Shown one piece after another: positions 46,520 to 59,222 of a stretch of DNA of 64,000 nucleotides. Where the stretch lies: the NCBI RefSeq assembly GCF_937616625.2, contig NC_065575.1, forward strand, positions 6,641,501 through 6,705,500, read 5' to 3'. This DNA is from Mercurialis annua (Eukaryota > Streptophyta > Magnoliopsida > Malpighiales > Euphorbiaceae). Within the stretch, counting starts at the first letter, position 1, and each line of letters opens with the position of its first letter. Made by a program: the position numbers and the translations under genes. Below the pieces are notes generated by a model. That model worked only from the letters and a program-made list of their open reading frames with translations, was not told the DNA's origin and ran no database searches.

Positions 46520-49258
46520 ATGTTTCAAAGCAGAGTAATATCATCTCTTATAAAGAGAAACAAAGCAGCATTTAATACTGTAGTTTACAGTTTCAAAGGC
46601 AAAGCTTTACCCTTTAAAGATTTGAGACAAAACCCATCAAATAAATCATTCTTCAATGGCTTCAGATCGTTACCTGAGACATTTAAGGTAATCAAGCACT
46701 GCCCTTTTAATTTTTTGCTTATAAGATTGACCCAGATGTCATTTTCGCAATTTGAAGAACAGATTTGAATATATTTTAACAAATTTGGAATAAAAGTTGG
46801 ATTGTTGATGCTAAATAACGAAAAATTTGATATTTTTACTAGTTTTTCATATTTTATTTTATGGGTATTACTTTGTTTCATCGGATTGTTGAATGGTAAC
46901 TGCCATTTTGCAACTCAATTTGATATCTAACCAGCTCGATTCAGAACTAAATTTGACAAATTTGATTCCTTTAATGCGTTAGGGTCATCATGTCCCATCT
47001 ATGAGGAATATGTCTACTGCTGCAGCATCTATTGGTGTGGAAGGTAAGGAGGGACTAAAGCTACTTGTAACAGGCGGACCTCGAGCTCAAAAAATGGTTG
47101 GGATATGGCTTTTTGGTTCTGCTGCCTGGGTTTTTAGCATGGTGGTGCTTGGTGGTGTCACACGTCTAACTCGATCTGGTCTTTCAATGACTGACTGGAA
47201 ATTTACGGGTCAGCTCCCGCCGCTTTCAAATGAGGAATGGTTGAATGAGTTTGACAAATATAAGCAGTCGCCTGAATATAAGCGGTAAGACATAGCTGCG
47301 AGAGGTGCTCCTTGGTTTTATAGGTTCAGTTGCTTAATCTCATGTATTATCTTATGGTAAAAAAACTTGATTAGGCATTGTAACTTAGAGTAAGACAACT
47401 AAATAGTGTAGAAGTTCTTATGTACTAACTACACAGTTTTTTCTGGCCACTATATGATTGGAAGCTTTCAATATATCTATAAAGTGGTTGGCGAAAATGT
47501 CAATGAAAGTTATATGATTTTATGCATTTTGTTTTCTTCTTTGCCTTGAATATATGTGTTAGTCCTATCCGTTGGATTTACAAAAATGTTTAACAAGCTG
47601 AGTTGATTATGACTATTTGCAGTATAAATAAAGGAATGAGTATTGAAGATTTCAAATTTATTTATTGGATGGAATATGCACATCGTATGTGGGGAAGGGG
47701 ACTGGGTATCATGTTTGCTCTGCCATTTTCTTATTTTCTGCGGCGGGGATATATAACATTGCGACTTGGACTAAAATTATCCGCTCTTTTTGCCCTTGGA
47801 GCTGGGCAGGGTTTCATTGGCTGGTGGATGGTCAAAAGTGGTCTAGAGGTAAGCACTTAACTTTTCTCCTGCATTCTTTTCGTTGCATTTAATTAATTTA
47901 TGAGATGAGATTAATAATAGGTTTACTTAACCACTCCCCCATAGGAGCCAAATTCTGAATATGCTCAGCCAAGAGTAAGTCCTTATCGGCTTGCGGCTCA
48001 TCTTACTTCAGCATTTGCCATCTATAGTGGCCTATTCTGGACTGCACTTTCAGTTGTCATGCCTGAACCGCCTGCAGAATCACTTGCATGGGTTCGTGGG
48101 GCGGCAACCGTTAAGAGACTTGCTCTTCCAGTTAGCCTCATCGTAGGTATTACTGCTATATCAGGGGCATTTGTTGCTGGCAATGATGCGGTATGTTAAA
48201 TTTCTTTTTGTCTTGGTTCCCTCTTTTCTCATAAGAATGTGATCTGTATCCTCCAAGGATGCGATGAGAAACTTTTTGCTCATCATGGCTGCTGGAACAA
48301 TGCAGGGTCGAGCATTTAACACTTTTCCCAAGATGGGCGAGTCATGGATTCCTGATGATATATTTGTCATGAAGCCTTTAATTCGGAACTTCTTTGAGAA
48401 TACATCAATGGTTCAGGTAAATCCTCAGCGTAGAACTTTGTGTTGCAAACTCATGATTGTCTTGATAATTTCGGAATTAATTTTGTTAAATTGTTTTTCT
48501 CCAGCAAAACGAGAGTTTAAGACGAAAAGCTCATTAATTTTGTTTTGTTCTAAACTTACTAATTTTATGGAAAGTGCTTTCTGCAAGTTGTCTAGACTCT
48601 AGTATTAAAAAACCATAAAGTCATTCTGTTTCTTGCGTTAAAGCTGTGTTCTCTTGGTCAATAGCTCAGTTACTTATGAAGAAAATAATCATACACTAGT
48701 GTCGATAACTGACATTTAATCCTGTAATTTTGTAGAATATTTAAATATTAGGGAAGAATCTACGTTTTTAATTACGGATCATATATTCAAAGTTTTTACT
48801 TGTTGCAACTCTGTAAAACAAGCTATTATACCAGGAAGTACTGATTGATTTTGTTTAATGGTTGTAGCTTGACCACCGCATCCTTGCAACTACGACCTTA
48901 ATTTCAATTTGCGCATTACGGTGGTTCACGAGAAAGTTGGACATACATCCAGCAGTCCGATCTTTGATTGGAACCACCCTAGGCATGGCTGCTCTTCAGG
49001 TGATTAGCGTAAAATATCCTTAAATCTCGTTCATGCTTGTTTTGTCATATCTTGTTTTCCATGGTGTAAATTGCTATCATGTCATTGTAACAGGTCACCT
49101 TAGGGATTTCAACACTTCTATCATATGTACCTGTATCACTTGGCTCTGCTCATCAGGCTGGAGCATTAACACTTCTAACACTTGTTATTCTGCTAAACCA
49201 CACAGTACGGAAACCTTCCGTTTCCCTTCTTAAATTACTTCCTCTGAAGACCGTGTGA
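46520..49258 (+). CDS. COX15: Cytochrome c oxidase assembly protein COX15 (haem A synthase)
   Basis: Seven exons: 46520-46687, 46983-47284, 47623-47848, 47945-48190, 48306-48416, 48868-48999, 49094-49258. All introns are GT-AG and the frame closes to 449 codons. The protein oxidises the C8 methyl group of haem O to the formyl group of haem A in the inner mitochondrial membrane. This haem is needed only for cytochrome c oxidase. Exon 1 encodes a Lys/Arg/Ser/Phe-rich presequence without acids at its start, fitting mitochondrial import. Family blocks: GGVTRLTRSGLSMTDW, EYAHRMWGRGLG, GWWMVKSGL, AGNDAGRAFNTFPKMG. The four expected haem-ligand histidines are at about 177, 251, 354 and 415. Several hydrophobic segments follow the presequence, as the family's eight-helix fold requires. 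Likely a single-copy housekeeping gene. Confidence 0.96.
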
Positions 49259-50672
49259 TTGATCGAGACCTATGTTGCATGGAAATTTCACGAGCTTTAC
49301 GTTTCGGCGTCTGTTTCTCTTTTTAGAAATGCTTTGGAAAACTTCGAAACTCTATATTTATAAATTATTCTTTTATATAAAAAATACCATTTTGTAGTTT
49401 TTTTGTTTTGGCGTTTCTCGTCCGATCTATGCTATGTAGATCGAGGCACTGAAAAAGGAGAATTAGGTTAGTTGTATCAAATACAGAAGTCATTAATTAG
49501 ACTGTCATTGTTGTGAAATTACAATCAGCTATCGAGCAGCTTATGAATTTCCTTAGTTGAAATTTCATTCTTTATGTAATTGTACATGGTTGTTTGCAGT
49601 AAATAAATCCTCAAGTGCTTATGTTACCATGCCCCCTTGTTGAAAATTAGTGGTGTGCACTCTGTATTTGGGTTTGGTTTAGTTGTTGAAAAATTTGAAA
49701 TAACAAAATGGCATAACCATTTTTCAAATCCAAATTTTTTGACTTTTATCGATTACGACCAAATCTTCTAATTTTTACAAGTATGTCCAATTTGAAAGCT
49801 GTTTTTGCAATTATGACAAAAACTCTAAATTTTATTTTTTAAATGCAAACATTTTAATTTTTATCAATTACGACCAAACATTTGTATTATCTCTTTTTAG
49901 AAGTTAGATATACTTTTTTAAAATTTGGTTGTATTGATAAAAAAATGAATGTCTTGAATTTAAAATATGAAACTCAAAAGTTTTGGGTTAAAATACTTTG
50001 CAGGTTATCGAACTATCAATTTATTTCAAAAAGTATACCAAACTTTAATTTATTTTAAAAAGGATACCGAACTTTCAATTTATTTCAAAAAGGCTACCGA
50101 ACTCTCAATTTATTACAATATTGGTCTAATATTTTCAAGTCAAATTGTCTAGAAAAAACACCACCTTTTATCTGTTTTTCAATTATATGATCTTTACCTT
50201 ATAAAATCGTCAATTTTGTCCAAATATCCATGAAGACGGATGCGTTTAAGTCCATTGTTATTATTTAGATGATGAGTAGAAGTTGTAATCTTGAGAATGC
50301 ACTTTGATTATGTAAATGTTTAGAAAAAAAATTTCATTTTGGCATTCTTCTGTTCAATTGATCTGCTACTATTACAAACCAAACTCAATTCTTGTTAATC
50401 CAATGCAAGACCTAACAAGTGAAAAAAATTGATTTTATAAATTATACTTGTATTACAAGTAAAGACATTATAAAAGATATTAATTGGCGAGATAATTATA
50501 GAAGAAAAAAAAAGGAGCCACGAGAAATACTTGCATGGCCACGTAGGTTAAGACTCCTTATATTTAAGAATGATACGCTATCAGTATCATATAGAAACAC
50601 AATCTCTGCTAATCTGGAGTTTCCTTAAATAACACGAAACAATCTTTACGTTGTAGTATTCTGTTCCTCGTA
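49259..50672. other. Intergenic between COX15 and the subtilase gene
   Basis: The first few hundred bases probably include the COX15 3' UTR. A degraded ggtttggttta-type MITE end lies near 49650. Oppositely oriented AT-rich motifs (tttttatcgattacgacc and related) lie at 49700-49960. No gene. Confidence 0.5.
50003..50120. repeat. About four tandem copies of a 30-bp unit
   Basis: Units start near 50003, 50033, 50062 and 50092, each of the form g-taccgaactttcaatttatttcaaaaag. The small ORF at 49967-50152 is a by-product. Confidence 0.85.
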
Positions 50673-50673
50673 C

Positions 50674-50727
50674 ACTTCAAAAACTTCCCTATAAATATAT
50701 TCAGCTGACTTCAAAAACTTCCCTATA
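50674..50727 (+). promoter_or_regulatory. Duplicated TATA-proximal promoter of the subtilase gene
   Basis: A perfect 20-bp direct repeat (cttcaaaaacttccctata core) occurs at 50674-50693 and 50708-50727. The first copy continues as TATAAATA (50690-50697) and the second as TATAATTAATATATA. Two TATA boxes are thus 34 bp apart, 69 and about 35 bp before the ATG at 50759. The upstream one leaves a plausible 5' UTR. Confidence 0.65.
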
Positions 50728-50758
50728 ATTAATATATATTCAACTATTTCGGTCTGCA

Positions 50759-53700
50759 ATGTTGCTTTCAAAGGTGTCGTTAGTAGTTTTGTTTTGCAGC
50801 GTGTGGTGTTTGTTTCATGCAGTGCCATCTTCTGCTGTTAAACAGCCGTATGTAGTTTACCTGGGATCCCATAATCATGGCCCCGACGCTTCTGAGGCTG
50901 ATTTTCATGCTGTTACCGATTCTCATTATGAGTTTCTTGCCTCCTTTTTAGGAAGGTATAGTATAATGTGAAACCTCAATTTATATTATGAATATGTATA
51001 TGTGTTTAATTGATTATATGATTCAATTATTTGTTTTGATGCAGTAATGAAAAGGCCAAAGATTCACTCATTAACTCGTATCAAAGGAGTATCAACGGGT
51101 TTTCTGCGTTTCTTGATGAGGAAGAGGCAGCTGAAATTGCAAGTTAATATATATATTCTTACACTAATTAATTAATTTATAGACCTTTTTACAATTTGAT
51201 ATAGACTACTTACACTTGTTTATGTTGCATGCAGAGAATCCAAAAGTTGTGTCAGTTTTCGTCAACGGGGCGAAAAAATTGCACACTACACATTCGTGGG
51301 AGTTTCTGATGCAGGAAAAGGATGATATCGTCAAGGCCAATTCCTTATGGCAGAAAGCGGAGTTCGGTAAAGATGTCATTATTGCCAACCTCGACTCAGG
51401 TATGTATAGACTGTTTTAATTAGGCCTCAACATTTTTAAAATTAGATTTGGTAGTGAAATTCACATGTGTATAATTGAATTAATTAGGTGTATGGCCGGA
51501 ATTGAAAAGCTTTAGCGACCAAGGTTATGGACCTGTGCCAGCAAGATGGAAAGGATTATGCAACAAAGGAGTACCTTGCAACAAGTAATTGGCACTACTT
51601 ATATTATTTTGTTGGCAACTTTTTATGTATATGTAAATCTATGTTAATTGATGTACTTTTTGTAGGAAGCTTATTGGAGCGAAAAACTACGAAAAAGGTT
51701 TCGTGTCGGCTGGTGGTAAGCTGAATGCGTCTATGAACAATCCTCGTGACTATGAAGGACATGGAAGCCACACGCTATCAACAGCCGGTGGTGATTTTGT
51801 TCGTGGAGCCACTGTGTTTGGATTGGCGAATGTAACTTTAAAAGGCGGTTCCCCTAAAGCTAGAGTGGCTTCTTACAAGGTGTGCTGGGCAGGAGGGTGC
51901 TTTGATAGTGATATACTGGAAGCTTTCGACCATGCAATTCACGACGGGGTTGATGTGATCTCCATGTCTGTTGGGGGTCCTGCTACCGATTATTTCTACG
52001 ATAGCATTGCGATTGGTTCGTTTCATGCTGTCAAGAAGGGTATTGTTGTTGTTTGCTCTGCAGGAAATTCAGGACCAATGCCTGGATCTGTCTCCAATCT
52101 TGCCCCTTGGATTATAACTGTCGGTGCAAGTACTGTGGATCGAGATTTTGAATCGTTTGCTTATCTTGGAGACGGACGGCGCCTTTTGGTAATATTTCAT
52201 CAGTCACAAATGCTATTCTGTATATACTAATTTGCATTCGGATGATCATATTTCAAATTGCATTTCAGGGTGCAAGTCTTGCCGAGGGAACGCCTCAGAA
52301 CAAACTTTTCCCACTCATCACTGGCTCGATGGCTAAGGCTGCCAATGCATCTTCTCTCAATGCGTAAGAAGAACTAAACATAAACATATTCAATCAGTTT
52401 GGTGGATGGTGTTATATATTGGAGTTTGACATGGTTTTTAATAATGCAGTGAGCTATGCGAACCGGGTTCATTGGATCCGATTAAGGTGAAGGGTAAGAT
52501 CGTGGCTTGCTTGAGAGGAGACAATGCTAGAGTTGATAAGGGTAGAAATGCTGCTGAAGCTGGTGCAGCTGGGATGATCATTTGCAATGATAAAATGAAT
52601 GGGAATGACCTCGTCGCGGATCCTCATGTTCTTCCAGCTACACATATCAGTTATATTGATGGCCTTGCTGTCTTCTCCTACATTAACAATTCCAGGTCTA
52701 TATATATAACAAATTTTTGTTTTTTTATTATCTTGTATTAGACAAACATATCTCAATTTTACCTTGTATATTTTTATAGTAATCCCACCGGATCTATTTC
52801 TGCTTCGAATCAAGTATTTGGCGTGGAGCCTGCTCCATTCATGGCTGCATTTTCCTCTGTTGGTCCCAATACCATCACCCCCGAGATCCTCAAGGTTTGA
52901 TTGCAAATTTAGATACTTATTTGGTTAAAATGTATTTTACATATATGTTAACATTGATTTGATTGCAAATTTGGATACTTATTAACACTTGTTTGATTGC
53001 AAATTTGGATACTTATTTAATATATTTTTAAATATATGTTAACATTAGAAAATATATGTTTTTGTTTCAGCCTGATATAACTGCCCCTGGAGTAAATATC
53101 ATAGCAGGCTTCACTGGAGCCGTTAGCCCGACTGGTCTAGATTTCGACAAGCGTAGGGTTTCTTACAACATTATGTCTGGTACATCAATGTCTTGCCCTC
53201 ATGTTGCCGGTGTTGTCGGTCTTCTCCGAAAGCTTTACCCTGACTGGAGTCCTGCAGCAATCAGATCAGCAATCTCTACTTCCGGTAATTTACTGATATT
53301 GCTAACTACAACTACTATAACTAATTCCAATGCTGAAATAAAATGTTTCTAATTGTTCGATAAATATATGATATTTGGCAGCGAGATCAAGGGACAACAC
53401 AGTGCATCCAATGCTTGACGGGTCCACTTTTACAAAATCAACACCGTTTGGTCATGGTTCAGGACATATCAGGCCAAACCGTGCCATGGATCCAGGGTTG
53501 GTCTACGACTTGACCAAGACCGATTACTTGGATTTCCTCTGCGCCCAGGGCTACAATGAAACCTCCATCAAAGCCTTGAATGAGGATTCTTACAAATGCC
53601 CAGAATCAACCAGTCTTCTTGATTTCAACTACCCTTCTATTACGATTCCCAAGTTATCGGGTACCGTTACCGCCACTAGGAAGTTGAAGAATGTGGGTTC

Positions 53701-53920
53701 ACCAGGCAAGTATCAAGTTGTTATTAAGGCGCCATATGGAATCTGGGTTTCGGTTGAACCAAGTGCTATTGTGTTTGAGAATCCCGGAGAAGAGAAAACC
53801 TTTAAGGTTAGCTTTAAGGCCAAGTGGGACGGTGCAGCTAAAGACTATGAATTTGGAGGTCTCACATGGACTGATGGTTCCCATTATGTCAGAAGTCCAA
53901 TTGTCATTCGTTCTGCTTAA
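50759..53920 (+). CDS. Subtilisin-like serine protease, SBT5 (AIR3-like) type
   Basis: Ten exons: 50759-50955, 51045-51142, 51235-51399, 51488-51584, 51666-52188, 52269-52363, 52450-52695, 52780-52894, 53071-53284, 53382-53920. All introns are GT-AG, and the frame closes to 762 codons, typical for plant subtilases. An N-terminal signal peptide (hydrophobic to about residue 26, ending SSA) predicts secretion to the cell wall. The I9 propeptide follows (YVVYLGSH...[14 protein letters not shown]). The S8 catalytic set is present: Asp152 (NLDSGVWPE), His218 (DYEGHGSH), Ser551 ([11 protein letters not shown]), and the oxyanion Asn in SAGNSGP. A PA domain sits in exons 6-8. A C-terminal fibronectin III-like domain starts around DFNYPSITI. 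The many introns and the [11 protein letters not shown] start match the SBT5.3/5.4 group, where AIR3 acts in lateral root emergence. The substrate is unknown. The family mostly cleaves wall proteins or peptide precursors. Confidence 0.95.
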
Positions 53921-54575
53921 TTTAGTTTTTATTTTTTTAGTTTATTGAAGCCCCAATATTTAGTTTAGATGGCAAAAATTTAGTAACTTTCTAATTTCCT
54001 CTAATGTTTCATGTTCAAATAATGTTTTTCTACTAAAAAAATTTAAAGCAAAATTGTGTGCTGCTTAATGAACCATAATATGCATTTAAGCCATAATCAT
54101 GAATGTGCTGCTCATATATATATAACACTAAAAACATGCCATGGATGTGAAATTATTAACAGCATATTTTTCATGAATAAAAAGAACAAATCACCATGGA
54201 AAGAAACTCGAACATTTTTTTTTTGGAATGGAGATGATTTATTATGAATATAAGATAATCTGTTTCACTAAAATATAAAATATTGTTTTATTTCACAAAG
54301 CAAACTCATAAAAAAAAACATGAACTAATAATCAAAGATCAGAATTATTCGTGTGCTTTAATACGTTCTTTAGGATTGACTAAGTCGTAGCTATAAACTT
54401 TCATGCTCGTAAAAATATATTGTAATCAAGAAAACAGAATTGCTACTTCATGAAATGCCTATCTGTTAATTTAAAAATTTCAAGCATTTATTTTTATTAA
54501 ATACTATATTTGATAATAGAAATTGAACCAAAATAAAAAGATTAATTGAAAAACTTAATTACAACTATTTTTTTT
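53921..54575 (+). other. 3' UTR and downstream flank of the subtilase gene
   Basis: Non-coding. It is colinear with 44780-45650 (see that entry), which shows that the flank was copied without the gene. Confidence 0.7.
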
Positions 54576-54729
54576 GAACTGTTGCATGAGGTCTGAGGTT
54601 CGAACTCCCGATTCTCCTCAAGCAGTGGTTTGTCTGATTTAACTTTAAAAAATGCTATACTAACCCCCGTTAACTCCCTTTTAACAACTAATACTAGAGT
54701 AGGTCTATCTCTGATTTTAAAAAAAAAAA
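54576..54729 (+). mobile_element. tRNA-derived SINE-like element
   Basis: Box B GGTTCGAACTCC at 54598-54609, then a ~100-bp body ending ctctgattt and an A-rich tail to 54729. The paralogous flank at about 45660 lacks it. It was therefore inserted after the duplication (or lost from the other copy). No TSD was resolved because of flanking T/A runs. Confidence 0.6.
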
Positions 54730-54783
54730 GGTGTTCAGGTTGCTCCAATTCAATACCACTGGTATCAATTAGGATTAGAGTAA

Positions 54784-55573
54784 TTAATCCTGACAGTTAT
54801 TTAACTCTTTTTTTTATTCCAGCCACTAAATTTTAATATTTTTTTTAGTTATTGAACTTTTATTTTTTCATTTTGTTTTTTTTCAGACAAAAATATCTAG
54901 GTGGCAGCCGAAATTGAAATGTGGCAGCTAGATTTGTCTAGTTTACTTTGAAAATTTAGGTAATTTTCACCAAGTGCTCCTGAACTTTCGTCTTTTCCCC
55001 TAACCGTACTTTAATTCGTACCACAACTGTCCTTGAACTTTAATTTCATATTCCAAAGGTCCTTAACATCATCATTTTTATGGTAACTCTGTCCAATATG
55101 TTGCTGACTAGGCGGTTAGGTGGTGCAAATTAAAAATGTTGAGATGACGCTTATGTGGAAAAATAAAAAAAATAAAGACGCCTAGTCACGTTTCTAGTCA
55201 GCATATTGGACGGAATTACTAAGTGACGTTAGAGACTTTTGGAATATAAAATTAAAATTCAGGTATGGTTGGGAGACAAGTTAAAGTTTAAGGACGGTTG
55301 GAGGAGAGAGACAAAAGTTCAGGGACGATTGGCAAAAATTACCCCTGCAAATTAATCAAACAAGCATAATTTTAGTGTGAAAATTGTTCTAAGGCTAATT
55401 TATGTGTATATACATGATAAGTTTTAGGTAAAAAAGAATTTTCGGCTACCACCTAAGCAATTTGAACGAGAAAACCCAAAAAGAAAAAATTAAAATTTAG
55501 TAACCAAAAAGAAAAATTAAAGTTGAGTGACTGAAATAAAAAAAATTGAAAGTTTAATAAATATCAGGATCAA
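54784..55573. mobile_element. Foldback MITE, TTGATTCTGA family, with another MITE inside
   Basis: Ends ttaatcctgacagttatttaac and gtttaataaatatcaggatcaa pair, as do ctaggtggcagcc and gctaccacctaag. The same family lies at 22659-23055. It is nested in the hAT-type MITE of the subtilase flank and is itself interrupted at 54959. Confidence 0.75.
54959..55343. mobile_element. Foldback MITE nested inside the preceding one
   Basis: Ends GGTAATTTTCACCAAGTG and cgattggcaaaaattacc. Arms pair through ctgaactttcgtc, taaccgtacttt and ccaatatgttgctgactag. TSD unclear. Confidence 0.75.
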
Positions 55574-55906
55574 ATACCATTATGGGTGAGTAAAAATACT
55601 GATCGACCAAATCAAATGACGGAACAGATGATTTGGAGCACTCTATTATAAATTTGGGTTTGATTGTTTAGATTTTGACAAAAAAAATAGTTTTTGATTA
55701 TCGGTTTAGTTTAAAATATGAATATTCAAATTAATCAAACAACTCGAATAAATCAAAAATTCGGTCTTCTAATTTTTTTTCTTGTAGGTTTGCTTGTTTA
55801 ATCGAACTGACTAAATCACCAACCTATTTCATTTGGTTTTAATTTTTTTTTCTTGTTTTATTTTATCAGTGCGGTTTTAGTTTTAGTTTTTGTTTGTTTC
55901 ACCCTA
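55574..55906. mobile_element. Right part of a hAT-type MITE (paralogue of 45716-46122)
   Basis: It starts ccattatgggtgagtaaaaatactgatcgacc and ends tttcaccctagtatcaa. The left edge has been separated from its TSD copy (ggtatcaa at 54761-54768) by the foldback insertion. It shares its insertion site with the 45716 copy, so the insertion predates the duplication. Confidence 0.75.
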
Positions 55907-56329
55907 GTATCAATAGTGGCATAGAGAAATTTATTTGTTAAAGTGAATTTTATATATGTATTTATTAAATCATAAAAAACAAATGATATGTTTATACCTT
56001 TTATTTTACTTTTGATATTATAACTAGATATTTTATATTTATTAATTTATATAAACATATATACAAAATTTATTAATTATTTTGTTAAATATTTAATGAC
56101 TTAATTATAACATTTAATAGAAAAACTAATAGAAAAATAAAGAAAAACAATGATTAATTAAAATTATTAAATATATTATTTAATTTAGTATTTTAAATTT
56201 TATCTTTTCATAATTAAATTTTAGTTTTAGAAAGCTTTTTAAATTTATAATCTAAATTTATTATGCAATAATAATTATTATTGAGAGATTATATTTCAAG
56301 AAAAAGAGAATTGAGAGAGAAAAAGAAAA
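55907..56329. other. AT-rich intergenic DNA
   Basis: Very low GC, no ORF, no repeat ends. Confidence 0.5.
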
Positions 56330-58145
56330 CACATGTGTTCTTGATTCCTGTAGGGTTGTATGAGGAGTTAGAACGCATGATAGATTTGTCTTGATGGGGG
56401 AGTAAGCATGGTGTCAAGAAAGGAATTAAATTCGCTAATTGGGATAGGCTTTGTTTTAAGTTTGGTGGCTTGGGATTCAAAACCATTCGCGATTTTAATA
56501 TTGCGATGTAGGGAAAATAAGCTTGGCGTTTGATTTCGTTGAAGGATAACTTGATGGTGAGGGTATATAAGGCTAAATATTTTCCAAACACTTCTTTATT
56601 TAGAAGCTAATTTAGGAGCTAATCCTAATTAGTTTGGAGAAGTATTTTGAGGCGCAATCGGTTATGAAATTGGAGGCTTGGGTTAGAATTGATAATGGTT
56701 TAAATGCTCGCATTTGATCAGACACTTGGCTTGCTGATGATGGGTCTGGTTTCATTATTGATTCCGCTCCGGTGGAGATGAGAGATTCAAGGGTTAACCA
56801 ACTTATGATTTTCTAGTCTAGAATGTGGGATAATAGCTTGGATAGGGACTTGTTTTTTCCCAAGTTGCTAACAGGGTTTTGAATGTTCTGCTGAGCCTAC
56901 GTAATGTAGAGGATCGTTGAGCTTGGTTAGGCAATTTCTCCATTAAAAGCTGCTACTGGTAGATTAGAGGTGAAGTTAATAATGAAGCTACTGACTTGTG
57001 TAGTTCTATATGAAAGTTATATGTACCCGTGCTCGTAAAGAATTTTTTTTGGAGGTCCAATGTCAGCTATCTTCCAACATATTATGCATTAGCTTCAAAA
57101 AGGGTATTTATAAGTAGGGCTAATGTTATAAAAATTCACAAAATTTACACGTTTTCTCATTTTAATCACATAGTTTAAATTTTCTCATTTTTATGCATGA
57201 ACTGTCACTTTTTCTCAAATTCATACACGGTGCTGAGGTGTCACGGCTCCATTGGTGTAATTCGCTGAGGTGGAGGTCAATTTACACCAATGAATGAGTG
57301 TCACCTCATCACCGTGCATGAATTTGAGAAAAAGTGGTAGTTCGTGCATGAAAATGAGAAAATTTAAACTGTGTGATTAAAATGAGAAAATATGTAAAGT
57401 TCGTGATTTTTTTTGACATTAACCCTTATAAGTACTAACTATCAGATTTGCCAAAGTTTTGAAGGATCTTCTGTTCATCTGTTTGTTAAATGCCCTTTTG
57501 GCCGAAATTGCTAGAATTATGAAAGTCTGAATTCGCCGATGTTTTAGGTGGTATCTTGGTGGAATGGGTCAATTGAGGAGTTGTTGAGGAAGAGGAGGCC
57601 TATTTAACAGCTATGGTTTGATGGAATATTTGGACTAACTGGAACAATATGGTCTGGAATGATAGAGCGGCTCATCCCAAGAGGCGGTTAATGAAATAGA
57701 CTATCAGCTGGTCGCTTGGCAGAAAGCTTGATCCGGCAAGAAAGCTTCTCCGGCTAAGCTGATGTTGAAGAATCATGGCAAGGTCAAATAGGTGAAGCCT
57801 CCTTCTTGCCAGTTCAAGGTTTATGTGGATGCAAGTTGTAGCCTTAATGAAAATTTGATTGACATTGAGTGTATAGTTTGCAATTGCAAAGGAGAGTTGG
57901 TTCAAGCAAGGGCTATTGTTATTTCGGGTAACTTCAGACCTCGTATTATAAAAATTAAGGAATTTGATAAGAGTTGAGTTGGATAAAAAGTTTCCATATA
58001 TCATTGTGGAGTCGGATGCTCTCAAAGTGATTATGGGTTTTCGCAATCTTTTCAGAGCGGATACGGATTTGTTAGTTATGGATGTTGTTGAGTTAGCGAA
58101 GCAGTTTCCTAATTTATGTTTTATTTTTATAAGGCGATGCAACTC
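56330..58145 (+). pseudogene. LINE (non-LTR retrotransposon) 3' part: RT tail, zf-RVT and RNase H remnants
   Basis: Plus-strand pieces in several frames: LPVGLYEELERM, WGSKHGVKKGIKF, FGGLGFKTIRDFNIAM, WRLISLKD, KAKYFPNTS (end of reverse transcriptase), then WVRIDNGLNARI and SDTWLADDGSGF (zf-RVT region). From 57792 come KVYVDASC and, after a shift, IIVESDALKVIMGFR (RNase H-like). Many stops and frameshifts show an old, dead copy. A MULE-MITE interrupts it at 57117. The N-terminal endonuclease and most of the RT are absent. Confidence 0.85.
57117..57425. mobile_element. Foldback MULE-MITE, 309 bp, perfect 9-bp TSD
   Basis: Begins GGGCTAATGTTATAAAAATTCAC and ends with its complement ...cattaaccc. 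The TSD TTATAAGTA is identical at 57108-57116 and 57426-57434. Arms pair over about 130 bp. Inserted in the LINE remnant. Confidence 0.93.
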
Positions 58146-58337
58146 AGACTGAGCATTATGTTTGTTCCATGTCAGGTTATAATTAGGAATGGTTTTGCCA
58201 TTTTTGCTCCTTGAAAATCAATAGGTCATTTTTTGCACTTTAATGGCAACATTAGAATTATTTACTACTCATTTTGTTATTAGGTATTAAAAAACTATTT
58301 TTTTCGAACTTCTAGTATAAAATAATCATATAAACTT

Positions 58338-58594
58338 GGAAAAAGGCTAAAAAATGATCCTAATATTGCCACCTAATCTCTTATAGCCTCTTTATATTTT
58401 TTGAGACTCAATTATGATCATCATATTAATAAAATCTAAAATTTGCACCTCTATCATGTTAACATTTTAAGTAACAATGTCTTAAAGAGTGCAAATTTTA
58501 GATTTTAGTAATAGGAGAGTTATAATTAAATTTTAAAAAATATAAAGGAATTATAAAAGTCTGAAAATATTAAAATCATTTTTTAGCCTTCTCC
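58338..58594. mobile_element. Foldback MITE
   Basis: Left ggaaaaaggctaaaaaatgatcc and right aatcattttttagccttctcc pair, as do tctaaaatttgcacc and its complement. No TSD seen. Confidence 0.65.
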
Positions 58595-59222
58595 CTATGA
58601 GTTATTCCTCCAATCAAATAACTATTTTCAAATTTTTCACCTTTATTGTTTTCACTCTAATGACTTGAAATCCAAAAAGTTAAAAAATTAGAAAATTGAA
58701 ACCGGTGTAAACAAAAAATAACCAAGAACTTTTGAAGTTCTAAAAGTTTTTTTTTTTTTGCGCCAATACATACAAAAAATATATTCTCCTTTCATCTACT
58801 TAGAATTCAATTTTTTAAAAGCCAAAATAAGAAATAGAAAATTTTCTTAAGAGGATCCATTAGATAAATGAGCAAATTTGTATAAGAATAATATCTAAAC
58901 CAGAAAATAGTATTAGTAAACTTATAGTTATTGTTATGAGAAAAGAAAAAACTTACTGAATCTTCTATACTCAACCTAGAGTTTTTATCATTGAATTATT
59001 CAAAGCTATCTTCAAAATTCTCAGTACCTGCTTACCTTCGAGTCCAAGTAATATTAGTAAAAGTCTTTAGCAAGAAATTTGAAGTTCTAAGCCCCTCCAA
59101 GCAAAAACAGATATTGCTTATATACCCCCCTATTAATTTTAAAAATTATTATATTATTATACAATAAAGTTTTCTTAACTTGGTTTTCTTTAAAAAAAAT
59201 ATTTGGTGTATGTTTTTTTTTT
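58595..59222. other. Intergenic AT-rich DNA
   Basis: No gene or repeat supported. Confidence 0.5.

Noticed and set aside
52469..52906. 145-residue minus-strand ORF
   Set aside because: Antisense to subtilase exons 7-8 and crosses their intron.
57672..58142. 156-residue minus-strand ORF
   Set aside because: Antisense shadow of the LINE RNase H remnant, which has recognisable motifs on the plus strand.
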